Assembly (NCBI GenBank): GCA_034002405.1
Contig: JAVFAS010000080.1
Coordinates: forward strand, 1 to 12,881
From: SZUA-365 sp034002405
GTDB taxonomy: Bacteria; Bacteroidota; Ignavibacteria; SZUA-365
Length of the DNA stretch: 12,881 nt
Reading direction: 5' to 3'
The position numbers and the translations under genes are program-made. How positions within the stretch are numbered: the stretch's first letter is position 1; every line of letters begins with the position of its first letter. The notes beneath the pieces were generated by a model that did no database searches, was not told the DNA's origin, and saw only the letters and a list, made by a program, of their open reading frames with translations. Shown in pieces: positions 1 to 5,353 of this stretch.

Positions 1-10
1 GACTGCAACC

Positions 11-48
11 CGGAGCAAATGTCTGCGTATATCAAATCTTTTGCTCCG
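11..48. repeat. 9-bp inverted repeat upstream of the MDR gene
   Basis: CGGAGCAAA at 11-19 is the exact reverse complement of TTTGCTCCG at 40-48, with a 20-nt AT-rich spacer between the arms. It lies 43-80 nt before the chosen start of the oxidoreductase gene. The long spacer suits a regulator operator better than an intrinsic terminator, and no T-run follows on the plus strand. It could also be the tail of a terminator of an upstream gene outside the window. Function is inferred. Confidence 0.4.
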
Positions 49-90
49 CAACCCTGTTCCATTATCGTTCTCAATACGGCAGTCACCCCG

Positions 91-1086
91 ATGAAAGCAA
101 TCGTGTACGAACAGTACGGTCCACCGGAAGTGCTTCGGATCAAGGAAGTCGCGACTCCCGTGGTGGGGGAACAGGACGTTCTCGTGCGGGTGCACGCGAC
201 CTCCGTGAACTTCGGAGATCGCCTGGCCCGGAATTTCCGGGCCGTCACGCCCGGGTCATTCAACATGCTCGGGCTGTTCTGGCTGATCGCGAAAATGTAT
301 TTCGGCGTCAGGAAGCCGAAGCACCCCGTGCTCGGCAGCGAGTTCTCGGGCGTGGTTGAATCGGTGGGTTCGAAAGTCACCGCATACAAGGCCGGGGACG
401 AGGTATTCGGATATCTCGGACAGAAAATGGGGGCGTACGCCGAGTATGTTCGCGTGCGGGAGAGCGATTGCATCGCGCCGAAATCCACTGGAATATCACA
501 TGACGAAGCGGCAGTGCTGCCGTACGGAGCGATCATGGCCTGGCATCTTTTGCAGAAGGCGGGGGTGCGCAGGGGACATCGCGTGCTGGTCAACGGTGCC
601 AGCGGCGGTATCGGTTCGGCTGCGGTTCAAATCGCGAAACACCTCGGAGCCGAGGTAACGGGTGCGTGCGGTACCCCACGCATTGAATATGTCCGCAGCC
701 TCGGCGCCGACGCGGTGATCGACTACACGAAGGAGGATTTCACGCGCCGCGGGGAATCCTGGGATTTGATCGTCGACATTCGCGGACGCCTTCCCTTTGC
801 CGCGGCCGTGGCGCATCTCAACGACTACGGCACCCTGCTCTCGGTCAGTTTCAAGATGCGGCATCTTCTGCAGATGCTGCGCACATCGTTCGGAGGCAAG
901 CACAGAGTGCTCTGCGCCCTGGCCCCCGACAGCAGCGAAAGCCTGCGCACCATCTGCGAACTTGTGGAAAATGGAGTTCTGCGCGCACCGGTCATCGAAC
1001 GTTTCGCCTTCTCCGACGCTGCCGCCGCGCATAGGCTCATGGAAGAAGGCAGGAATGCCGGGGCGGTGGTGATTCAGGGAGTGTAG
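91..1086 (+). CDS. Zinc-independent MDR-family NAD(P)-dependent oxidoreductase (quinone oxidoreductase-like)
   Basis: A 331-residue protein of the medium-chain dehydrogenase/reductase superfamily, quinone reductase/zeta-crystallin branch, probably a cytosolic NAD(P)H-dependent reductase of quinones, enones or similar carbonyls. The N-terminal GroES-like domain spans about residues 1-130, with VLVRVHATSVNFGD at 30-43. The Rossmann domain has the nucleotide-binding stretch VNGASGGIGSAAVQIAKHLG at 167-186. The zinc-enzyme GHE motif is replaced by GSEFSG (82-87), which places it in the zinc-independent group. The start at 91 gives the family's typical MKAIVYEQYGPPEVL opening; an ATG at 19 would add 24 residues with no family resemblance and would run through the inverted repeat at 11-48. 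No strong Shine-Dalgarno is visible before 91. The gene ends 20 bp from the convergent vapC with no obvious terminator between them. The substrate cannot be read from the sequence. Confidence 0.88.
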   Translation: MKAIVYEQYGPPEVLRIKEVATPVVGEQDVLVRVHATSVNFGDRLARNFRAVTPGSFNMLGLFWLIAKMYFGVRKPKHPVLGSEFSGVVESVGSKVTAYKAGDEVFGYLGQKMGAYAEYVRVRESDCIAPKSTGISHDEAAVLPYGAIMAWHLLQKAGVRRGHRVLVNGASGGIGSAAVQIAKHLGAEVTGACGTPRIEYVRSLGADAVIDYTKEDFTRRGESWDLIVDIRGRLPFAAAVAHLNDYGTLLSVSFKMRHLLQMLRTSFGGKHRVLCALAPDSSESLRTICELVENGVLRAPVIERFAFSDAAAAHRLMEEGRNAGAVVIQGV

Positions 1087-1106
1087 ATTGCCGGTGACGG
1101 TGGCGC

Positions 1107-1463
1107 TCAATCGGTCAGACCGAGCCGTCTCGCTTCCCGTGCAAGTGTCTTGTCGAGAGTCCATAGATCGCAGGCGGTGAGTCGAGCCGAGGCGAGGAGG
1201 CTGATATCAATCCACCCAAGGCCGATGCCATGCAGTTTCTGCTTTTCGAGAAACACCATGGTTTCCTCGGACGTAGCGACGTCCGCATTCGGGAGGGTGC
1301 CGAGCAGTTGGAGTATCCCTGCCCGATTCCGGAATCCCCCACACGCGAGCTCTCCAAATACCAGGGGATGCAGCAGTACCTCACCGTTCGTGAGCAACGC
1401 GGCCAACTCTGCATTGCCGCGACGAAAATGGTCGATCCAAACAGAGGTGTCGACGAGCGTCAT
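1107..1463 (-). CDS. vapC: VapC-family PIN-domain ribonuclease toxin
   Basis: A 118-residue PIN-domain protein, presumed to be the toxin of a type II toxin-antitoxin pair that cleaves RNA with Mg2+. The acidic quartet of the PIN active site is visible: D5 in LVDTSVWIDH, E38 in FGELACGG, D86 in GWIDISLLASA and D104 in WTLDKTLA. The length is normal for VapC and nothing is missing, so it looks catalytically intact. Its ATG overlaps the vapB stop as ATGA (1460-1463). No good Shine-Dalgarno precedes it, so translation is probably coupled to the antitoxin. The RNA target (tRNA, rRNA sarcin-ricin loop or other) is not predictable from sequence. Confidence 0.92.
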   Translation of the reverse strand: MTLVDTSVWIDHFRRGNAELAALLTNGEVLLHPLVFGELACGGFRNRAGILQLLGTLPNADVATSEETMVFLEKQKLHGIGLGWIDISLLASARLTACDLWTLDKTLAREARRLGLTD

Positions 1464-1660
1464 TTGTCCGCTGTGTACCTTCTGCGCCTGGGTTCGCGCA
1501 GGGACTTTTCCGATCCCCCCAACAATGCCAGCCGCTTTGCGCTTTCCCTCGCGATCAGTGCCTGCAGCCCCATCCGGACAAGCTGTGTCTTCTCGATGAT
1601 ACCGGTCAGCTCGGCAGCTTCGTTCAGGAGATCATCGTCGATATTCAGTGTCGATTTCAT
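1460..1660 (-). CDS. vapB: VapB-family antitoxin (DUF2191-like ribbon-helix-helix)
   Basis: A 66-residue antitoxin. The N-terminal MKSTLNIDDDLLNEAAELTG resembles the VapB/DUF2191 family, in which a short beta-strand and two helices form a dimeric ribbon-helix-helix DNA-binding unit. The basic C-terminal tail (REPRRRR) would wrap the toxin. The start at 1660 was chosen because the family signature begins there. In-frame ATGs at 1696 and 1687 would add 12 or 9 residues translated from the operator region and have no ribosome site. No Shine-Dalgarno precedes 1660 either. The gene overlaps vapC by 4 nt, the standard antitoxin-first arrangement, and VapB-VapC probably autorepresses at the inverted repeat just upstream. 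Confidence 0.9.
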   Translation of the reverse strand: MKSTLNIDDDLLNEAAELTGIIEKTQLVRMGLQALIARESAKRLALLGGSEKSLREPRRRRYTADK

Positions 1661-1662
1661 AC

Positions 1663-1695
1663 GTACTAATATGTACTGTTGATACATATAATGCA
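1663..1695 (-). promoter_or_regulatory. vapBC promoter/operator region
   Basis: ATGTA at 1671-1675 and TACAT at 1683-1687 form an inverted repeat with a 7-nt spacer, and two further GTAC elements lie at 1663-1666 and 1673-1676. This is a typical size and place for VapB operators. On the minus strand a possible -35 TTGCAT (1695-1690) and a -10-like CATATT (1672-1667) are 17 nt apart. That would start transcription only a few bases from the vapB ATG, so the message could be nearly leaderless. The repeat is seen directly; promoter use and autoregulation are inferred from TA-system practice. Confidence 0.5.
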
Positions 1696-1698
1696 ATG

Positions 1699-1729
1699 AA
1701 AAAAAACCGGCGCGATTTCTCGCGCCGGT
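1699..1729 (-). terminator. Intrinsic terminator of the ric-norB transcription unit
   Basis: Read on the minus strand, a perfect 9-bp GC-rich stem (arms at 1721-1729 and 1706-1714, ACCGGCGCG and its complement) with a 6-nt loop is followed by seven Ts (1705-1699). It lies 55 nt past the norB stop codon and immediately before the vapBC promoter, so it would insulate vapBC from read-through out of norB. Confidence 0.92.
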
Positions 1730-1783
1730 CCTGGAATTTTCAATGTGTGGTGATTTCTTCAGCCTGCCATCAAAGGCGGCATA

Positions 1784-4135
1784 TCAATTCACCGGCAGCT
1801 CGCGCTTCGTGGTGCTGGTCTCCGCTTCGCGCAGCAGCTGCTCGAAGGTCAGTCCGCCCTTGTCTTCATGCGGGGTACGCGGTGTGCGCCACATGTTGTA
1901 GACGGCGAGCAGCAGGGGCACGACGCCGAGGGCGATGAACACGGTGTCGGGAATCATGCGCAGCCACAGCAGGGTGTGCACCAGCGGCTGGTAGTAGAAG
2001 TCGATGGTGCGCACATACCAGTAGCCGTGCTCGATACCTTGCATGAACTGGATGAATCCGACGGGGAGCAGCGTGATCACGATCATTCCCATCAGGCCGA
2101 TGTTGAGTCCCCAGAAGGACAACCGGAGCAGCTTCTCGTTCTTGCTGTTCGAAATCGACCGCATGCTGAAGAGCATGAGCGCGATGCCGAGCATGCCGTA
2201 GACGCCCATCAGCGCACCGTGCGCATGGGACGCGGTGAGGAAGCCGCCGTGCGAGAAGAAGTTGATCGAAGGCATGTTGATCAGGAAGCCCAGCACGCCG
2301 GCACCGAACAGGTTCCAGAACGCGGTGGCGACGAGGAACATGAACGACCACTTGTAGGGGAACTCGACGCCGCCTTTCCGAACGTAGCGGTAATGCTCGT
2401 AGGCCTCGACGACCAGCAGCGTGAGGGGAATGACTTCCATCGCGCTGAACACCGAGCCGAGGGCGATCCACATTTCGGGCACGCCGATCCAGTAATAATG
2501 ATGGCCGGTGCCGATGATGCCGCTGCCGAGAAGGATGGTGAGCTGGAAGTACAGCGCGCGAAGGGTCGAGCGCTTGGTGACCAGGCCCATGTTCACCATC
2601 ATGAAGCCGATCACGACGACGGCGAACACCTCGAACATGCCCTCGACCCAGAGATGGATCACCCACCAGCGCCAGAAATCGGCCATGGTGATGTGCTGTC
2701 CGGGACTCATGAAAAACGCGAAGCCGTAGAACGCCGGAATGGCGATGGTGCTGTAGAGCAGCAGATGCGTCATCCCGCCCTTGTCGCTTTCGCTCTTGAG
2801 CGCGGGCTTGAGGCCGCGATACACGATCACCAGCCAGAGACTGAGGCCGACGGCGAGCACGATCTGCCAGAAGCGGCCGAGGTCGACGTATTCCCAGCCC
2901 TGATGACCGAACCAGAACCAGTTCGATCCGAACTCTCCGCGCACGCCGAGATACTCACCGGCGAGACTACCGCCGACGAGCACGACGAGGGCCCAGAACA
3001 GCAGGTCGACGAGCAGCTTCTGTTTCGGAGCTTCGCGTCCGCTGACCAGCGGCGCGATGAAGATGCCCATGGCCACCCAGGCGGTGGCGATCCAGAAAAT
3101 GGCCAGCTGCAGATGCCAGGTGCGCGCGACATTAAAGGGGAGAATGGCGGCGAGATCGATGCCGTAGAATTTATTGCCCTCGACATAGGTGTGCGCCATG
3201 AAGGCGCCGAGCAGCGTCTGCACGAGGAAGAGCAACATGACCACGACGAAGTACTTGCCCGTGGCCTTCTGGCTGGGCGTGAGCATGAGCCGGTCGGTGT
3301 TGAGACGCGGGAAGGTGGTGAAGGCGTCCTCGCCCTCGAGCCGGTAGCGTTTCCAGATGAACAGCAGCACGGCCGTCATGAAGATGAGCAGTGTGGCGCT
3401 CACCCCGCTCCAGAGATACGAGCCGGCGCTCTGCACATTGCCCGCTTCCGGTTCGTACGGCCAGTTGCTGGTGTAGGAGAAATCTTCGCCCGGACGTTTC
3501 GTGCTCGACAGCCAGGAGGTCCAGTAGAAAAAGTCCGCCAGATGCTGCGCCTGATCGCCCTTGAGGTACCAGCCCTCGTTGGCCTCGCGCGTGCGGATGA
3601 TCGCGTTTGGCTGCAGGCCCGAGCGGGTGTCGTTGCGCGAGAACATGTCCTTGTAATGCGCGCGCACGGCCTCGAGCGCGGCCACCTGTCCGTCGGTCAG
3701 CACGAGCCGGTCATTGGCGGCGTCGTAGCGGTTGGCTTTCAGTTCGCGCACCACGCGGTCGGCGATTTCCGCCTGCGCGCCGCGGCCGATATCCGCGTAC
3801 GTCTGTCCGTATTCACGCTGCGCGTAGAAGTCGCGCATGGTGGTGGTGGTGATGTGCAGCGCCTCGGCCGTGAAATCGGGTCCGAGATAGGCGCCGTGTC
3901 CGAGGGTCGAACCGTATTGCATCAGTCCGTGGCTCTGGTACACCGCCTGGCCGCCCTGGACGGCATCATAGGTCGTGAGCACGGTGCCGCGTTCGTCGAC
4001 CACCTGCGTGGGCCGCGGCGCGGCGTCCTTGTACACCCAGTAGCCACCGACGAGCAGGACGGTGAATCCGCCCAGCATGGTCAGCAGCAGAACATGCTTC
4101 CATATACCGGAATTAAAGGTGCGAGTATCTTTCAT
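1784..4135 (-). CDS. norB: Quinol-dependent nitric oxide reductase (qNOR), single-subunit NorB/NorZ type
   Basis: A 783-residue inner-membrane heme-copper-oxidase-superfamily enzyme that reduces 2 NO to N2O using quinol. The N-terminus has a membrane helix (about 13-35), then an extracytoplasmic domain (about 36-240) like the NorC-like part of qNORs. It contains the QYGSTLGHGAYLG stretch (73-85) but no CxxCH heme-c motif, which separates qNOR from cytochrome c-dependent NOR. The catalytic part has about a dozen hydrophobic helices. Ligands visible by family comparison are H341 (low-spin heme b), H494, H545 and H546 (non-heme FeB), H637 (heme b3) and H639 (second heme b ligand). Conserved glutamates E498 and E502 follow H494 in HLWVEGMFE, and E567 lies further on. 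Length matches the family. The start at 4135 has AGGA 8 nt upstream; an upstream in-frame ATG at 4258 would add a charged, proline-rich 41-residue leader in front of the membrane helix and was rejected. It lies 128 bp after ric on the same strand and is probably co-transcribed. Confidence 0.96.
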   Translation of the reverse strand: MKDTRTFNSGIWKHVLLLTMLGGFTVLLVGGYWVYKDAAPRPTQVVDERGTVLTTYDAVQGGQAVYQSHGLMQYGSTLGHGAYLGPDFTAEALHITTTTMRDFYAQREYGQTYADIGRGAQAEIADRVVRELKANRYDAANDRLVLTDGQVAALEAVRAHYKDMFSRNDTRSGLQPNAIIRTREANEGWYLKGDQAQHLADFFYWTSWLSSTKRPGEDFSYTSNWPYEPEAGNVQSAGSYLWSGVSATLLIFMTAVLLFIWKRYRLEGEDAFTTFPRLNTDRLMLTPSQKATGKYFVVVMLLFLVQTLLGAFMAHTYVEGNKFYGIDLAAILPFNVARTWHLQLAIFWIATAWVAMGIFIAPLVSGREAPKQKLLVDLLFWALVVLVGGSLAGEYLGVRGEFGSNWFWFGHQGWEYVDLGRFWQIVLAVGLSLWLVIVYRGLKPALKSESDKGGMTHLLLYSTIAIPAFYGFAFFMSPGQHITMADFWRWWVIHLWVEGMFEVFAVVVIGFMMVNMGLVTKRSTLRALYFQLTILLGSGIIGTGHHYYWIGVPEMWIALGSVFSAMEVIPLTLLVVEAYEHYRYVRKGGVEFPYKWSFMFLVATAFWNLFGAGVLGFLINMPSINFFSHGGFLTASHAHGALMGVYGMLGIALMLFSMRSISNSKNEKLLRLSFWGLNIGLMGMIVITLLPVGFIQFMQGIEHGYWYVRTIDFYYQPLVHTLLWLRMIPDTVFIALGVVPLLLAVYNMWRTPRTPHEDKGGLTFEQLLREAETSTTKRELPVN

Positions 4136-4263
4136 TATGAAAATCCTGTCAGAGTATGATGTGCGATGGTGTTTGATGGTGCGATCGCCCCGTCGCGGCG
4201 GAGGCGCCGGACCGCTGTCTGTGCACGGCACCGGTCGGCGGATCCGCCGGAGGGACACCGAGG
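4136..4263 (-). other. ric-norB intergenic spacer with a GC palindrome
   Basis: A 128-bp spacer between the ric stop and the norB start. It holds a 14-bp loop-less palindrome CGGCGGATCCGCCG (4236-4249) just after ric and the norB Shine-Dalgarno AGGA (minus strand, 4147-4144). There is no T-run behind the palindrome and no second FNR-type box, so I read it as a read-through spacer, possibly with mRNA processing or attenuation. An internal norB promoter is not excluded. Confidence 0.35.
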
Positions 4264-4989
4264 TCAGGCCGGCTGGCCGAGGCGTTCTTCCATGGCGATG
4301 GCGCGGGGATGCAGCACATTGTTCTCGAGATGAATGTGCATGTGCAGGTCGCGCTCGAATTCATCGAGTTCGCGATAGAAGAGCTGGAAGGTCGTGCAGG
4401 CATCGGCGGGCGGGGTGAAGCCATCGGCCAGGCGGCGCATGTGGTCGTAGGCCAGTCCGACGCTGTCGTGTTCATGCTCCATCATGTCGATGGGATTGCG
4501 CACCGAACCGAAGCCCCCCGCGGTCATCGGACCCTCACCGCGATCGGCCGCATCGAGCCGCTTGATGTAGGGAAAGAGTATGTTTTCTTCCTTCATCATG
4601 TGCGACTCGAGTTCCTCCCGCACCTGATGGAAGATCGCGGCGATCTCGCGCACCTCCGGATGGTGTTCGCCATGCACGGTGGCCACCTTCGCGGCATGCG
4701 CGGTGATGGTCGGCAGCATGTTGCGCACATACTGGTGATGCGTGTTGACGATGTAGTCGATGAGAAAGGGCGTCGCCCACGACGCGACATCGAGTCCGCC
4801 CCGCTCGGACAGCAGCTCGAGTTCCGCCCGCAGGCGCTCGGCATCCACGCCCTTCTCCAGACACGCGGTGTTGAGGGACTTCTTCCCGCCGCAGCAGTAA
4901 TCGATGCCGTATGCCTCGAAAATCGGTGCGGCGTGAATGTTCTGCTTGACCACCTCGCCGACGCTCTGTTCATTCCACTGTATCTGCAT
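4264..4989 (-). CDS. ric: RIC family di-iron protein (ScdA/YtfE), iron-sulfur cluster repair
   Basis: A 241-residue cytosolic protein of the RIC (YtfE/ScdA/NorA) family, which repairs iron-sulfur centres damaged by NO or oxidants. The N-terminal DUF542/ScdA_N domain (about 1-60) carries the signature YGIDYCCGG with paired cysteines C32 and C33. The hemerythrin-like domain (about 75-235) supplies the di-iron ligands. By comparison with E. coli YtfE these are probably H84, a histidine in HGEHH (106-110), H130 and E134 in HMMKEE, a histidine of EHEH (172 or 174), and H218 with E222 in HIHLENN. Length is normal. The start at 4989 has an excellent AAGGAG (4996-5001 on the minus strand) 6 nt upstream. 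It is the promoter-proximal gene of the ric-norB unit, next to a near-consensus FNR box and a divergent Crp/Fnr gene. This fits an NO-induced role. Confidence 0.95.
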   Translation of the reverse strand: MQIQWNEQSVGEVVKQNIHAAPIFEAYGIDYCCGGKKSLNTACLEKGVDAERLRAELELLSERGGLDVASWATPFLIDYIVNTHHQYVRNMLPTITAHAAKVATVHGEHHPEVREIAAIFHQVREELESHMMKEENILFPYIKRLDAADRGEGPMTAGGFGSVRNPIDMMEHEHDSVGLAYDHMRRLADGFTPPADACTTFQLFYRELDEFERDLHMHIHLENNVLHPRAIAMEERLGQPA

Positions 4990-4995
4990 TGTAGA

Positions 4996-5001
4996 CTCCT
5001 T
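4996..5001 (-). promoter_or_regulatory. Ribosome binding site of ric
   Basis: AAGGAG on the minus strand with a 6-nt spacer to the ATG at 4989. It is the strongest Shine-Dalgarno in the window and fixes the ric start. Confidence 0.85.
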
Positions 5002-5026
5002 CGATGGGTTGCTGTGAGTATCTGTC

Positions 5027-5034
5027 GCAAGCTA
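5027..5034 (-). promoter_or_regulatory. Possible -10/-7 element of the ric promoter
   Basis: Minus-strand TAGCTTGC partly matches the Bacteroidota -7 consensus TAnnTTTG. A start site about 7 nt downstream (near 5020) would put the FNR-type box centre (5063.5) near -43, which is the class II activator position. The element is weak, and GATACT at 5022-5017 is an alternative -10. This is inference from spacing. Confidence 0.3.
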
Positions 5035-5056
5035 CCGGTCGCGCAGTGGAAAACAT

Positions 5057-5070
5057 TTGATGTGGATCAG
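5057..5070. promoter_or_regulatory. FNR/DNR-type operator box upstream of ric
   Basis: TTGAT at 5057-5061, a 4-nt spacer GTGG, and ATCAG at 5066-5070. This matches the FNR/NNR/DNR consensus TTGAT-N4-ATCAA at all but the last base. Its centre is 74 nt upstream of the ric start codon. The neighbouring regulator has the recognition-helix residues E, S and R that contact this half-site in FNR proteins. The site is seen directly; that the neighbour binds it is inference. Confidence 0.7.
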
Positions 5071-5099
5071 ATTTGTAGGGAATTGTGGTGTGATGGGTT

Positions 5100-5143
5100 G
5101 ATTACCTCTCCCCCAACTTGAGCCGATTACCTCGCCCCCAACC
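5100..5143 (-). repeat. Left inverted copies of the 25-bp repeat unit
   Basis: Read on the minus strand, 5119-5143 is a 25-bp copy of the right-hand tandem unit (5256-5280) with three mismatches. A second partial copy (about 18-20 bp) abuts it at 5100-5118. A degenerate third trace (GTTACCGCTCCCCC) lies at 5151-5164. Together they form the left arm of a large imperfect palindrome whose right arm is 5256-5320. Confidence 0.85.
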
Positions 5144-5156
5144 TTGTTTTGTTACC

Positions 5157-5201
5157 GCTCCCCCCTGCCCCCCTCTCCTTAAAGGAGAGGGGGGTGGGAG
5201 C
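5157..5201. repeat. Long GC-rich hairpin 1 of the nested repeat
   Basis: The core arms CCCCCCTCTCCTT (5168-5180) and their exact complement (5182-5194) make a 13-bp stem around a single base. Outside it GCTCCC (5157-5162) pairs with GGGAGC (5196-5201) across a small internal loop. There is no clear T-run on either side. It could pause or stop transcription in both directions, or be part of a mobile or REP-like repeat. Confidence 0.85.
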
Positions 5202-5232
5202 AACCATCCGAGATCCGAGCATGGGGCGAAAG

Positions 5233-5257
5233 CCCCCTCTCCTTTAAGGAGAGGGGG
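5233..5257. repeat. Hairpin 2 of the nested repeat
   Basis: CCCCCTCTCCTT (5233-5244) and its exact complement (5246-5257) form a 12-bp stem around one base. It is essentially the inverted copy of hairpin 1, 38 nt away (5195-5232), so the two can also pair with each other into one long stem. Confidence 0.85.
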
Positions 5258-5320
5258 TTGGGGGAGAGGTAATTGACTCAGGTTGGGGGAGAGGTAATTG
5301 ACTCAGGTTGGGGGAGAGGT
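5256..5320 (+). repeat. 25-bp tandem direct repeat, 2.6 copies
   Basis: Two identical 25-bp units (5256-5280 and 5281-5305) and an identical 15-bp third partial unit (5306-5320). Each begins GGTTGGGGGAGAGGT and the full ones end AATTGACTCA. The array stops one base before an in-frame ATG (5321) of the Crp/Fnr gene. The 25-bp period is not a multiple of three, and there are no spacers, so this is neither coding nor CRISPR. Confidence 0.93.
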
Positions 5321-5353
5321 ATGGAATGTCCCTCGCGGGCTCTATCTTATGGG

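Noticed and set aside
19..90. An upstream start for the oxidoreductase at 19.
   Set aside because: The extra 24 residues do not resemble the family, and they are translated across an inverted repeat.
496..1164. A 222-codon minus-strand frame opposite the oxidoreductase.
   Set aside because: It has no motif or ribosome site and overlaps the vapC end. The plus-strand MDR gene fully explains the region.
1784..4135. Cytochrome c-dependent NOR or a cytochrome cbb3 oxidase.
   Set aside because: The N-terminal domain has no CxxCH heme-c motif and is fused to the catalytic subunit, and the FeB region has the NOR glutamates (HLWVEGMFE).
1868..4159. A 763-codon open frame on the plus strand opposite norB.
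   Set aside because: Its product is dominated by E, H, D and R with no domain signature, as expected from the antisense of a GC-rich membrane-protein gene. The norB reading has all heme and FeB ligands.
4136..4258. A longer norB starting at 4258 with 41 extra residues.
   Set aside because: The extension is proline- and arginine-rich, precedes the first membrane helix without family similarity, and the start at 4135 has an AGGA at proper distance.
5256..5320. A CRISPR array or coding repeats.
   Set aside because: The units are directly adjacent with no unique spacers, only 2.6 copies, a period not divisible by three, and no cas genes.
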